This document shows positions 7,265-15,820 of a DNA stretch of 64,000 nt, one piece after another. This stretch comes from Candidatus Aminicenantota bacterium (GTDB lineage Bacteria; Acidobacteriota; Aminicenantia; Aminicenantales; Saccharicenantaceae), in contig JAPKZD010000003.1 in NCBI GenBank assembly GCA_026393975.1, forward strand, positions 19,481 to 83,480, in the 5' to 3' direction. Position 1 is the first letter of the stretch; the number at the start of each line of letters is the position of its first letter. Made by a program: the position numbers and the translations under genes. Below the pieces are notes generated by a model that was given only the letters and a program-made list of their open reading frames with translations, searched no databases and was not told where the DNA came from.

Positions 7265-8524
7265 CTAAAAATCGAAATCCAGAAGAAGCGTGAATAGGTC
7301 CTCCTTGAACGGGAGGACGGATCCGACCAGGCGATGGGTGTACTCGGCGTGCAGGGCAATGTTCACCGCCGACCAGCTTCCGAGGTAATAGCGCACGAGG
7401 GCGGAATAGGCGTTTATCCGGCTGACGCTGTCAGCGCTCGGCGGGCGGACCCAGTTGTACATCAGCGATCCCACGAGGCGGTTATTGGCCAGAGCCGCGC
7501 AGTCGAGCTGGACAACGCCGCCCCAGAACGCGTAATCCCTGGTCGGGTCGAAGTCGTTGAAGGCCCCGTCGTCCACGCCCCGGAAGGCCATGGCCTGAAG
7601 ATTGAGCGTTTTCCAGTTCAGACTGAAATCGCCGCCCAGGCGGTAGAAATTCCTGTTATGCTGGCCGGCGGCGTCGCCCAAGGGCGAAACGATCGGATCG
7701 CCGGGGTCCGCCGGCTGCCAGCCGAGATAGCCGAAGACACCGAACCTCTGCCCGGCCGACTGGCCCTCCCCCCTGCCGAAGGTTTTGGACAGGGCGAAGT
7801 AGAGGTCGGCGAACCGGTTGTTGTCGGGGTTGGCCCCGCTGCCGTTGATGAAGCCCAGGGCGTACTTGAGACCTGGATTGAAACGGCCGGTGGCCTCCAC
7901 GCCGATATGGTTGGCGGAAAAATCGAACTTATTCCGTGAGCCCGCGAAGCCGTAGAACTCGAACGGCTGGAGGATGCAGTAAAGCCGCTTGGAGCTCAGG
8001 AGCTGAAAGCCCGGCTCGAAGCGGCCGACGCGCAGGTTGAGCTTATCCTGGATGATGTTGCTGAAGACCACGTTGGCCGATTCGATGGCCGCGAGCTGGG
8101 CCGGGTTGTCGCCGTTTCCGGGCCCGGTAAAATCTGCGGCCGGCTCGTCGACGCGCGGCGTGTAGACGAACAGGAACGAGATGTTCTTGTGGAGGACGCC
8201 CGCGGCAAGCAAATCCAGGCCGTAGAGGTGGAAGCCGGAGGTCGTGCCTTCGCCGTCATGGTAGATCGAATATCCGGCCGTGGTCCGGATAGCGAGGGGG
8301 ATGGCGGTTTCGAAGACGGTCTTTTCGAGGCCGGTCTGGCCGGGGGTTTGGTAGCCGTTGTCGCGGAAGCGCTGGCCCCAGTCGTTGAGTTTGGGGAAGG
8401 CGACGTGGCACATGTTGCAGTTGTAGCCGTACTTCCGGGCGAAGGCCGGGATGGCCAGCGCCGTCTGACTGAGGGCGAGAAGGGCGAAAACGAGGCCGAA
8501 GGTGACGGTCAGGATCTTTCTCAT
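7265..8524 (-). CDS. Outer-membrane porin-like protein with an N-terminal heme c motif
   Basis: 419 residues from the ATG at 8524, chosen for its GGGGGA SD; an upstream in-frame ATG lies inside the preceding gene. A Sec signal peptide (about 1-24, ending ALA) is followed at once by CNMCH (36-40), a c-type heme attachment motif. The rest is a Tyr/Phe/Gly/Asn-rich alternating pattern typical of an outer-membrane beta-barrel and ends in F, usual for Omp insertion. It lies 10 nt downstream of a di-heme peroxidase gene. Inference: a barrel carrying a heme at its periplasmic face, perhaps moving electrons or sensing redox. I know similar unnamed proteins in environmental genomes but no assigned function. 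Confidence 0.72.
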   Translation of the reverse strand: MRKILTVTFGLVFALLALSQTALAIPAFARKYGYNCNMCHVAFPKLNDWGQRFRDNGYQTPGQTGLEKTVFETAIPLAIRTTAGYSIYHDGEGTTSGFHLYGLDLLAAGVLHKNISFLFVYTPRVDEPAADFTGPGNGDNPAQLAAIESANVVFSNIIQDKLNLRVGRFEPGFQLLSSKRLYCILQPFEFYGFAGSRNKFDFSANHIGVEATGRFNPGLKYALGFINGSGANPDNNRFADLYFALSKTFGRGEGQSAGQRFGVFGYLGWQPADPGDPIVSPLGDAAGQHNRNFYRLGGDFSLNWKTLNLQAMAFRGVDDGAFNDFDPTRDYAFWGGVVQLDCAALANNRLVGSLMYNWVRPPSADSVSRINAYSALVRYYLGSWSAVNIALHAEYTHRLVGSVLPFKEDLFTLLLDFDF

Positions 8525-8534
8525 GGCTCCCCCC

Positions 8535-9608
8535 TCACTTGTGCAATTCGTCCGGCGCGATCGGTTTGACGTTGGCGACTTCCGGGTTGAGGCTGTCAAG
8601 GGCCTTGATGAAGGCCACCAGCGCCTTTTTCTCGAGCTTGGTCAGGCCCAGGGGGAGCATCAGCGGGTCGAGGTTGGGATCCTTGCCGCCGCCGAGGTTG
8701 TAGAAATCGATCAGCGACTCGAGCGTATTTTCCGACCCGTCGTGCAGGTACGGGGCGCGCCGGGCCGCGTCGCGGACCGTGGGGGTCTTGAAGGCCCCCA
8801 TGTCGCGGGGGTTTTTCGTGATCGCGTAGCGCCCCGTATCGGGCTTCTTGGGGTCTTTGGCCGGCACGCCGATGTTGTGGAAACGGCCGTCGCTGAAGTA
8901 GGGGCCCCAGTGGCAGGAGGTGCAGTGCCCCTTGCCGTTGAAAACCTCGAGCCCCTGCTTTTCGAGAGGGGTCAAGGCCTGATGGTCGCCGCGGGCGTAG
9001 CGGTCGAAACGCGAATCGGTCGTGACGACCGTGCGCTCGAAGGCGGCGATGGCGTCGGCGACCTGATCGACGGTGATCGGGCCCTCACCGAACACGGCCC
9101 GGAATTCCTCGACGTACCCCGAGATTTTGTCGACGGTCTGGATCATGGCCTGGTGCGTGTTGCCCATCTCGATTGGGTTCTGGATCGGCCCCTTGGCCTG
9201 ATCCTCGAGCGACGGCGAGCGTCCGTCCCAGAACTGGAGCGGGCTGTAGGCGGCGTTGGAAACCGGGGGCGCCCGGCGGCCGCCGAGTTGCCCGCGGATG
9301 CCTTTGCTTGTCGGGCCCTCGTCGGACCAGCCCAGGGCCGGATCATGGCAGGAGGCGCAACTGACCGTGCCGTCGGCCGAGAGACGGGGGTCGAAATAGA
9401 GCTCTTTTCCCAGGTGGATCTTGAGGCTCGACGGCGGGTTTCCCGGCGGGGCGATGACGGGAGGCAAGGGGCCGAGCCGCTGCGGGCCGAGCACCTGCAC
9501 GTTGACCTGGGTGATGGGCGGCGTTTTATCCTCGGCCGAAGCGGAAACCGCGCTCGAGCCGGCCCAGAAAAGACAAACGGTCACGGCTATCAGAATAATT
9601 TTTCGCAC
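8535..9608 (-). CDS. Di-heme cytochrome c peroxidase / MauG-family protein
   Basis: 357 residues. The start is the GTG at 9608, preceded by a textbook AAGGAGGT 9 nt away; an ATG ten codons upstream would put that SD inside the gene. A signal peptide (about 1-25) leads into two heme c motifs, CASCH (84-88) and CTSCH (229-233). These define the bacterial CcpA/MauG family, which reduces peroxide or oxidises protein side chains in the periplasm. The conserved stretches FDPRLS, FWDGR and TPTVRDAARRAPYLHDGS are present. It lies between a symporter gene and a heme-tagged porin and is probably co-transcribed with the porin. Confidence 0.93.
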   Translation of the reverse strand: MRKIILIAVTVCLFWAGSSAVSASAEDKTPPITQVNVQVLGPQRLGPLPPVIAPPGNPPSSLKIHLGKELYFDPRLSADGTVSCASCHDPALGWSDEGPTSKGIRGQLGGRRAPPVSNAAYSPLQFWDGRSPSLEDQAKGPIQNPIEMGNTHQAMIQTVDKISGYVEEFRAVFGEGPITVDQVADAIAAFERTVVTTDSRFDRYARGDHQALTPLEKQGLEVFNGKGHCTSCHWGPYFSDGRFHNIGVPAKDPKKPDTGRYAITKNPRDMGAFKTPTVRDAARRAPYLHDGSENTLESLIDFYNLGGGKDPNLDPLMLPLGLTKLEKKALVAFIKALDSLNPEVANVKPIAPDELHK

Positions 9609-9649
9609 GATTCGGCTACCTCCTTTGAAGATTGTCATGCGGACGACCT

Positions 9650-11476
9650 TCAGGTCGTTGCCTGGGTTTTCGCCTTAGCCGGGCCCTTGGCCCAGAGCCG
9701 GTTGACGACCCGGATCAGGACGAGACCGCTCGCGATGAAGACCCCCAGAAGCACGAGGGCGTAGGTCGTGCGGCCATAGAGGAAATTGCCGACCATGAAC
9801 AGGGCCGACCATATGGTCAGCGATCCCGAGACCCAGCCGACGAGGGCCAAGGGGAAGCTCTCGCCGGGGGCCCTGGCCTCGGCCTCGGAGATGCCCGCCT
9901 CCTTCCGGATCGCCTTCCATCCCGGCCCGAAGGGACGGACTTTCTTGTAGAAGGCGATCAGCGTCTTGTGCTCGGTCTGCGGGCCGAGGAAGGCCGTCAG
10001 CACCCAGCTGATCGTCGTTACCGCGACCGTCAGGATGAGGGCGTAGTGCGTCGGGACGATGACCCCGAACTTGCGCAGGACGAGGAGGAGGAGGGAGAAG
10101 GAGAACGAGCTGACCATGGCGTTGATTTCGCACCAGGCGTTGACCCGCCACCAGAACCAGCGGACGAGGTAGAGGAGGCCCGTGCCCGCCCCGATCTGGA
10201 GGATGATGTCGAAACTGTCCTTGGCCGTGTCAAGGACGAAGACGAGCGCGCCGGCCGACACGAACAGGACGATCGTGGCCACGCGGCCGATCATGACGTA
10301 GTGCTTCTCGGTGGCGCTCTTGTTGATGAATCTCCGGTAGAAATCGTGGACGAGGTAGGAGGCGCCCCAGTTGAGATGGGTCAGGTTGGTCGAGGAGTTG
10401 GCCGCGATCAGGCCGCCGACCATCAGGCCAATGAAGCCGACGGGCAGGAACTTGAGCATGGCCGGGTAGGCGATGTCGTGGCCGAGGAGGGCCGGGTTGA
10501 GGTGGGGGAAGGCCTTCTGGATGTCGGAGAGCTGGGGGTAGACGATGATCGAGCACAGGCCGACGAGGATCCAGGGCCAGGGCCGGAGGACGTAGTGGGC
10601 GATGTTGAAGAAGAGCACGGCCCCGAGCGAGTCCTTCTCCGATTTCGAGGCCAGCATGCGCTGGGCGATGTAACTGCCGCCGCCCGGCTCGGCCCCGGGG
10701 TACCAGACCGCCCACCACTGGACGGCCAGGGGCATGATGAAGATGGCGATGGCCAGGTCCCAGTTGCTCTTGAAGTTCGGCAGCATGCTCAGGAAGTTGA
10801 TGCCGCCGGGGCCGGGCGTCGCGGAGAGCTTCTCGACGAGGACGCCCATGCCGCCGACGTACTTGACGGCGAAGTAGGCCGCGGCGATGACGGCGGTCAT
10901 CTTGATAAAGAACTGGATCATGTCGATGATGAGGACGCCCCAGAGCCCGGTGACCGTGGCGAAGACGACGTTGAGGACGCCGACGAGGAGGAGCGTCTGC
11001 CAGCGCTCCAGGCCGAAGAGGATGGCGGCGATCTTGCAAGCGGCCAGATTGACCGTGGCCATGATGATGCAGTTGAAGACGAAGCCCAAATAGACCGAGC
11101 GGAAGCCGCGGACGACGCCGGCCGCCTTCCCGGAATAGCGCAGCTCGTAGAACTCGAGGTCCGTCAGGACCTCGGACCGCCGCCACATCCGGGCGTAGAA
11201 GAAGACCGTCGCGACGCCGGTCAGGGTGAAGGCCCACCAAACCCAGTTGCCGGCGACGCCGTTGCGGCGGACGATGTCCGTGACCAGATTCGGGGTGTCG
11301 CTGCTGAACGTCGTGGCCACCATCGACAGGCCGGCCAGCCACCAGGGCACCATGCGCCCGGAGGCGAAGAACTCGGAGGTGTTCTTGCCCGACCGCTTGC
11401 GGTAGAAAAGGGCGGGGCCGAAACAGACGAGCAGGATGGCGAAGACGATGACCCAGTCGATGGTTTGAAGATGCAT
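9650..11476 (-). CDS. Sodium:solute symporter (SSS family)
   Basis: 608 residues with about 13 membrane helices. The N-terminus (DWVIVFAILLVCF, then SEFFASGRMVPWWLAGLSMVATTFSSDTP) shows the SSS signature of a GR-x-WW-x-G-SM core followed by the sodium-site helix. The C-terminus has two more helices after a charged cytoplasmic linker (about 490-540). Family knowledge: sodium-coupled import of sugars, organic acids or similar solutes; the substrate cannot be read from sequence. The SD is AAGGA 8 nt from the ATG. It ends 41 nt before the peroxidase GTG, with a small hairpin (7-bp stem, 9643-9658) overlapping its stop. Confidence 0.9.
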   Translation of the reverse strand: MHLQTIDWVIVFAILLVCFGPALFYRKRSGKNTSEFFASGRMVPWWLAGLSMVATTFSSDTPNLVTDIVRRNGVAGNWVWWAFTLTGVATVFFYARMWRRSEVLTDLEFYELRYSGKAAGVVRGFRSVYLGFVFNCIIMATVNLAACKIAAILFGLERWQTLLLVGVLNVVFATVTGLWGVLIIDMIQFFIKMTAVIAAAYFAVKYVGGMGVLVEKLSATPGPGGINFLSMLPNFKSNWDLAIAIFIMPLAVQWWAVWYPGAEPGGGSYIAQRMLASKSEKDSLGAVLFFNIAHYVLRPWPWILVGLCSIIVYPQLSDIQKAFPHLNPALLGHDIAYPAMLKFLPVGFIGLMVGGLIAANSSTNLTHLNWGASYLVHDFYRRFINKSATEKHYVMIGRVATIVLFVSAGALVFVLDTAKDSFDIILQIGAGTGLLYLVRWFWWRVNAWCEINAMVSSFSFSLLLLVLRKFGVIVPTHYALILTVAVTTISWVLTAFLGPQTEHKTLIAFYKKVRPFGPGWKAIRKEAGISEAEARAPGESFPLALVGWVSGSLTIWSALFMVGNFLYGRTTYALVLLGVFIASGLVLIRVVNRLWAKGPAKAKTQATT

Positions 11477-11591
11477 GGTTATTGTCCTTTCCCGAAAGAC
11501 GCTGGACCGCGCATGGCGCGCCTATTATACGGAGAGAAAACGGCCAGAACAAGTAGTTCTCTCGACGACGCCCATATTATCCTCAGGGCAT

Positions 11592-11730
11592 CGTCTCCGT
11601 CCGCTGCGGTGATTCTTAACGCCTCCCCGGCCCGGAGTCGATGGGAGGAGCGGCAGGGAGCGAACTTTGGGGAGCGACCGATAGAAGTGCGGCGGAGCGG
11701 CTCGGAGCCGCACATCTAGGAAATATCTTA
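11592..11730 (+). repeat. Dispersed repeat family A, copy 1
   Basis: About 139 bp, clearly similar to the copies at 11757-11872 (inverted) and 63338-63474 (direct). Shared blocks are CGTCCGCTGC-GTGATTCTTAACGCCT, a GGAGCGGCAGGGAGCG block, a hairpin (stem 11682-11693 with 11707-11718, 13-nt loop GGAGCGGCTCGGA), and a GGAAATATCT tail. The hairpin sequence varies but pairing is kept, with one A-A mismatch. It occupies most of the 520-bp gap between the symporter and the serine hydrolase gene, and no gene is seen here. Confidence 0.85.
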
Positions 11731-11756
11731 AACAAGTCCACTGAAAGAAATTTCTT

Positions 11757-11872
11757 TTCAGATATTTACCAGAATTGTAGCTCCGGGTACTCCGCCACAA
11801 TTCTGCTGGTCGCTACGAAGACTCCGCTCCCTGCCGCTCCCTCCGACGACGCCCATCGGATCCTATAAGCAT
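11757..11872 (-). repeat. Dispersed repeat family A, copy 2 (inverted)
   Basis: Reverse-complement copy facing copy 1 tail to tail. The junction between them is an A/T-rich near-palindrome centred near 11750 (TGAAAGAAA/TTTCTTTTCA). It shares the GGATCCGATGGG, GGGAGCGGCAGGGAGCGGA and GGTAAATATCTGA blocks. Its hairpin (11770-11781 with 11794-11805, 12-nt loop GGAGTACCCGGA in sense) has a quite different stem sequence from copy 1 but pairs at all 12 positions, one of them a G-U wobble in the sense orientation. A direct repeat GACGACGCCCAT is also found at both outer ends (11564 and 11845). Confidence 0.8.
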
Positions 11873-11938
11873 CGCCGTGAAAAGAAGGGAATGCCCCTAT
11901 AAGAGGTCCTCCCTCTGTTACATCCGTTGCGAGGCGTT

Positions 11939-11968
11939 TTGACCTGCCCCGTCGATATCTGGTATAAG
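11939..11968 (+). promoter_or_regulatory. Promoter of the serine hydrolase gene
   Basis: TTGACC (11939-11944) and, after 18 nt, TATAAG (11963-11968) with an upstream TGG that makes it an extended -10 (TG-n-TATAAG). The predicted start near 11975 leaves a 26-nt leader with the SD GGAGG five nt before the ATG at 12001. Confidence 0.55.
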
Positions 11969-12000
11969 TAGGATAAATATTCGACATGACGGAGGCCCCC

Positions 12001-13278
12001 ATGCGACTCAATAAGTCATTTAGATTCTGTATATTAGCTGTCATCATCGGGTTCGCCCTTCCGGCCTTTGCCGAGAAGCTGCCGACGGCCAGGCCGGAGC
12101 TGGTCGGCCTGTCCACGGAGCGGCTGGGGAGGATCGGCGAGCTGATGCAGAAGTACGTCGACGAGGGCCGCCTCGGCGGTGCGGTCACGCTCGTCGCGCG
12201 GAACGGAAAAGTCGCCTACCTCCAGTCCTTCGGCAAACTCGACCCGACGACCGGCGCGGCCATGCCGACGGACGCCGTCTTCCGCATCGCCTCGCAGTCC
12301 AAAGCCGTGACGAGCGTCGCCGTCATGATCCTCTTCGAGGAGGGGAAGCTCTTGTTGGACGATCCGGTTTCGAAGTACATCCCCGAGTTCAAGGACACGA
12401 CGGTCGCCGTCCCGGAGGCGGCGAAAAAGGGGCCGGGCTACAAGATCGTCCCGGCGAAACGCCCCATCACCGTCCGCGATCTGCTGACGCACACCGCCGG
12501 CATCTCCTACGGCGACGGGCCGGCCAAGGACCTCTATAAAGCTGCCGGCCTCCAAGGATGGTTCATGGCGGACCGGCCGGAGCCCATCGGTGCGTATATC
12601 AAAAAACTCGCTCGACTTCCGTTCGACGCCCAGCCGGGCGAGAAGTGGGTCTACGGCTACAACACCGATATCCTCGGCTACCTCGTCGAGGTCGTCTCGG
12701 GGATGAGCCTGGCCGATTTCATCAAGGCCAGGATCACCGGACCGCTGGGGATGTCCGACACTTCCTTCTTCCTGCCCGAGGATAAAGCCGGACGGATGAC
12801 GGCCGTCTTCGGGGCCAACAAAGACGGCAAGGCCGAGCTCGTGGCCGATCCCCGGGAAAACGCCTACGTCAGAGGACCCAGGACGTGCTATGGAGGAGGG
12901 GCGGGGCTCCTCTCGACGGCCGAGGATTACGCCCGCTTCCTGCTCATGCTCCAGAGCGGCGGCGAGTGGGGCGGCGTCCACGTCCTAAGCCCGAAGTCGG
13001 TCGAGCTCATGACCGCGGACCACGTCGGGGCGCTCTATGGAAGTCAGGGCTTCGGACTCGGCTTCTGGGTGACGAAGGAGCTTGGGAAAAACGGCGAGCC
13101 GGGGTCGGTCGGGGCTTTCGGCTGGGGCGGCGCTTACCATACGACGTACTGGGTGGACCCGGCCGAAAAACTCGTCGCCGTGTTCATGACCCAGCTCCTG
13201 CCCGCCGGCGGAAGCGACGCCCAGGGTAAGTTCAAGGCCCTCGTCTACCAGTCGATCATAGAGTCCTATTCCCGCTAA
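12001..13278 (+). CDS. Secreted class-C beta-lactamase-fold serine hydrolase (EstB-like)
   Basis: 425 residues from the ATG at 12001 (SD GGAGG, 5 nt away; an ATG five codons upstream overlaps the SD). The signal peptide is about 1-24 (ending AFA-E). Catalytic serine S98 lies in SQSK (98-101), the S-x-x-K of the beta-lactamase/transpeptidase fold, and the likely base tyrosine lies in WVYGYNTDILGYLVE, the pattern seen in EstB-type esterases. A C-terminal GWGGAYHTTYWVDP motif replaces the KTG box, as in esterases rather than true beta-lactamases. Probable role: periplasmic or secreted esterase/peptidase; substrate unknown. Convergent with pckG, no terminator evident in the 17-nt gap. Confidence 0.9.
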   Translation: MRLNKSFRFCILAVIIGFALPAFAEKLPTARPELVGLSTERLGRIGELMQKYVDEGRLGGAVTLVARNGKVAYLQSFGKLDPTTGAAMPTDAVFRIASQSKAVTSVAVMILFEEGKLLLDDPVSKYIPEFKDTTVAVPEAAKKGPGYKIVPAKRPITVRDLLTHTAGISYGDGPAKDLYKAAGLQGWFMADRPEPIGAYIKKLARLPFDAQPGEKWVYGYNTDILGYLVEVVSGMSLADFIKARITGPLGMSDTSFFLPEDKAGRMTAVFGANKDGKAELVADPRENAYVRGPRTCYGGGAGLLSTAEDYARFLLMLQSGGEWGGVHVLSPKSVELMTADHVGALYGSQGFGLGFWVTKELGKNGEPGSVGAFGWGGAYHTTYWVDPAEKLVAVFMTQLLPAGGSDAQGKFKALVYQSIIESYSR

Positions 13279-13295
13279 CCGGCCGCCTCGTCGGT

Positions 13296-15062
13296 TCAGC
13301 GGACCTGGCGCTCGAGCTTTTCGTATTCTTCGCGGATCTCGGCGGGGAGCCGGCCCTTGTAGGGTTTGAGGAAGGCCCGGACCTCGTCGACCTCGCTCTT
13401 CCATTCCTTGATGTTGACCTCGAAGAGCCGTTCGAGCTTGTCCTTGGGGAGGGAGAGGCCGGTCATGTCGAGGTCCTGGACGCGCGGGACGAGGCCGGCC
13501 GGGGTTTCCTTCGCCGGGACCGCGCCCGTTACCCGGTCGATGACCCACTTGAGGACCCGCATGTTGTCGCCGAACCCGGGCCAGATGAACTTTCCCCGGT
13601 CGTCCACCCGGAACCAGTTGACGGAGAAGATCTTGGGTGGACGCGACAGGCGGTTGCCCACGTTCAAGTAGTGGCGCCAGTAGTCGGCCATGTTATAGCC
13701 GCAGAAGGGCAGCATGGCCATGGGGTCGCGGCGGACGACGCCGACCTTCCCGGTGGCCGCGGCCGTCGTCTCCGAACCCATCCGCGCGCCCATGAAGACG
13801 CCGTGGGACCAGTTGAAGCTCTCGGTGACGAGGGGGATGAGCTGGGTGCGGCGGCCGCCGAAGATGATGGCCGAGATGGGCACGCCCCTCGGGTTCTCGG
13901 CCTCCTTGGAGAGCATGGGCGAGTTGATGAGAGAGGCCGTGAACCGGGAGTTGGCGTGGGCCGCCTTGGTCCCCGACGCCGGCGTCCACGGATTGCCCTG
14001 CCAGTCGAGGAGATGCTCGGGGACGGGCCCGTCGAGGCCCTCCCACCAGGGCTCGTTCCGGTCCGTGTCCAGGGCGACGTTGGTGAAGAGCGTTGGGTTG
14101 AAGGCGCCCCGCTTGATCGTCTTCATCATGTTCGGGTTCGTCTTCATCGACGTCCCTGGCGCGACGCCGAAGTAGCCGGCCTCGGGGTTGATGGCCCAGA
14201 GCCGGCCGTCCGGGCCGATGTTGAGCCAGGCGATGTCGTCGCCGAGCGTCCAGACCCTGTAGCCGGGCAGGGCCGACTCCATCATGGCCAGGTTTGTCTT
14301 ACCGCAGGCGCTGGGCAGGGCGGCCGTGACATAGGTGACGTGGCCGCGGTGATCCTCGATGCCCATGATGACCATGTGCTCGGCCAGCCAGCCCTGCTTG
14401 TAACCGAGGAAGGAGCCGATGCGGAGCGAGACGCACTTCTTGCCGAGAAGGGCGTTGCCGCCATAACCGGAGCCGACGCTCCAGACGAGGCCTTCCTCCG
14501 GGAAGTGCATGATGTAGCGGCGGTTGGGGTCGAGGGTGCCGATCGAGTGAAAGCCCTTGATGAAATCCTCGTGGTTGCGCAGCTTCTCCAGGATGGGCGT
14601 GCCGATGCAGGTCATGATGCGCATGCTGACCGCGACGTACGATGAATCCGTGACCATGAGGCAGGCCTTGGCATAGGGCGATTCCGGGTGGCCCATCATG
14701 TAGGGGATGACGTACATCGTCCGCCCGGTCATGCAGCCTTCGGAGAGCTTGGCCATGAACTTCTTGGCCTTCGCCGGCTCCATCCAGTTGTTGTTTGGGC
14801 CCGAGGCTTCTTTCGTGGGGTGGCAGACGAAGGTCACTTTCTCGGTCCGGGCGACGTCGGTCGGGGAGGAGCGATGGAGGTAGGCCGTCGGCCAAGTCTT
14901 GTGGTTGAGCTTCTGGAAAACGGGGCCGTTCAGCCGCTCCTCGTTCAGGCCGATTTCGAGGAGGCGCCAGGCCTCGCCGTCAGAGCCGTCGCACCAATAG
15001 ACACGGGCCGGCTTAGCCAGGCGCTCCTGGTCCTCGACCCATCGTTCAGCGGCGGATACCAT
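13296..15062 (-). CDS. pckG: Phosphoenolpyruvate carboxykinase (GTP)
   Basis: The 588-residue product is a full-length GTP-dependent PEPCK, which interconverts oxaloacetate and PEP in gluconeogenesis or anaplerosis. Seen: the P-loop/active-cysteine motif PSACGKTN (250-257, C253 within), the substrate segment GGNALLGKKC (201-210), the metal-site stretch TLGDDIAWL and the nucleotide-site NWF region near the C-terminus (NVGNRLSRPPKIFSVNWF). The GTP type is distinct from the bacterial ATP type. It has its own promoter (below) and is monocistronic as far as visible. Confidence 0.97.
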   Translation of the reverse strand: MVSAAERWVEDQERLAKPARVYWCDGSDGEAWRLLEIGLNEERLNGPVFQKLNHKTWPTAYLHRSSPTDVARTEKVTFVCHPTKEASGPNNNWMEPAKAKKFMAKLSEGCMTGRTMYVIPYMMGHPESPYAKACLMVTDSSYVAVSMRIMTCIGTPILEKLRNHEDFIKGFHSIGTLDPNRRYIMHFPEEGLVWSVGSGYGGNALLGKKCVSLRIGSFLGYKQGWLAEHMVIMGIEDHRGHVTYVTAALPSACGKTNLAMMESALPGYRVWTLGDDIAWLNIGPDGRLWAINPEAGYFGVAPGTSMKTNPNMMKTIKRGAFNPTLFTNVALDTDRNEPWWEGLDGPVPEHLLDWQGNPWTPASGTKAAHANSRFTASLINSPMLSKEAENPRGVPISAIIFGGRRTQLIPLVTESFNWSHGVFMGARMGSETTAAATGKVGVVRRDPMAMLPFCGYNMADYWRHYLNVGNRLSRPPKIFSVNWFRVDDRGKFIWPGFGDNMRVLKWVIDRVTGAVPAKETPAGLVPRVQDLDMTGLSLPKDKLERLFEVNIKEWKSEVDEVRAFLKPYKGRLPAEIREEYEKLERQVR

Positions 15063-15080
15063 GCTCCTCAGTCCACTCCC

Positions 15081-15109
15081 TTTTTATCAATTCAAAATGG
15101 CGAAGTCAA
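15081..15109 (-). promoter_or_regulatory. Probable pckG promoter
   Basis: On the minus strand TTGACT (15109-15104), a 17-nt spacer, then TAAAAA (15086-15081). The predicted transcript starts about 12 nt before the ATG and carries GAGGAG just ahead of the start codon. Confidence 0.45.
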
Positions 15110-15153
15110 ACCCCAGACTTCCCGGGGTTAACCCTGAGCCTCGCTTCTCATCC

Positions 15154-15234
15154 CCGCCTTGAAAGGCGGAGCTTAGCGTCAAGGGACGAGCCTTCGGCTC
15201 GCCACTCGCCCGTGTCTTATATCCACGGGCGAGT
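15154..15234. repeat. Cluster of three consecutive perfect hairpins upstream of pckG
   Basis: Within 81 bp there are three perfect inverted repeats: 15154-15169 (7-bp stem, 2-nt loop), 15187-15201 (6-bp stem CGAGCC, 3-nt loop) and 15204-15234 (11-bp stem ACTCGCCCGTG, 9-nt loop). A fourth, bulged stem lies at about 15270-15291. None has a T-run, so they do not look like ordinary intrinsic terminators. They lie between the 3' end of the short hypothetical gene and pckG. Confidence 0.55.
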
Positions 15235-15327
15235 ACTGCGGAAATGGACCCCCAGGCAAGGCCGCCCTCATCGCTTCGCGCATGAGGACTGCAAAGCCCG
15301 GGGCCCCAGCCGCTGTCGGCGAACGGG

Positions 15328-15729
15328 TCAAACCTGGATCTCGTAGACGATGGGGATCCCGGCGAGTGAAATATCGGGATTGAACGTCCAGGAGACGAGG
15401 TTGACGGCCCGGGGATAAGGGATGAACCGGGCCCGGGTGAAGGGTCCCGCCGGCCAGCCCCGTTTTGTGAAATCGATCGTCCCGACGCATCCGGCGGCCT
15501 TAATTGCGTTCAAATAGGCCCGCAGAAACGCCGTGCGCTCGGCGGGGGAGAGGTCGGGGAAGGCGACATGGTTGATCCAGGCCCAGCGTTCGACCTTCTT
15601 TCCCAGGTGGTCGTGGAGGATGAAGTTGATCATCGCCTGGCCGTCCTCGTCGCGCCAGGAGGCGTGGGCCATCCGCTCCAGCCCCTCGTAGTCGCCTTTA
15701 AAGGTCTCGATGGAAATGCCTTCTAGCAT
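15328..15729 (-). CDS. Short hypothetical protein
   Basis: This 133-residue product is not recognised. It begins MLEGISIETF-KGDYEGLERMAHASWRDE, which resembles the start of a GNAT-like acetyltransferase domain, and ends in a strand-rich region (VNLVSWTFNPDISLAGIPIVYEIQV). It lacks the acetyl-CoA loop (Q/R-x-x-G-x-G/A), so it could be a truncated relative. There is no SD before the ATG. Coding bias looks like the neighbours. It is followed by the hairpin cluster and divergent from the PEP-mutase-family gene. Confidence 0.5.
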   Translation of the reverse strand: MLEGISIETFKGDYEGLERMAHASWRDEDGQAMINFILHDHLGKKVERWAWINHVAFPDLSPAERTAFLRAYLNAIKAAGCVGTIDFTKRGWPAGPFTRARFIPYPRAVNLVSWTFNPDISLAGIPIVYEIQV

Positions 15730-15820
15730 GGGAGTAAGTATACCATCTTTCCCCCACTTCCTTCCCGGGGTTTAATCGGCTAGAATGGATGGGTATTTTC
15801 AATAAAGGGAGTTCGTGAGT

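Noticed and set aside
9643-9658. Terminator after the symporter gene
   Set aside because: The 7-bp hairpin has no T-run and the next gene follows at 41 nt; read-through is more likely.
11592-11730. Integron attC site (a YYYAAC-like CTTAAC and a long hairpin)
   Set aside because: No matching GTTRRRY partner at the other end, no integrase, and the hairpin is internal rather than formed by the ends.
15273-15330. Possible second read-through TGA at the end of the short hypothetical gene
   Set aside because: The frame meets another stop after about 18 codons, no Cys/Sec-like context or hairpin of SECIS type follows at the right distance.
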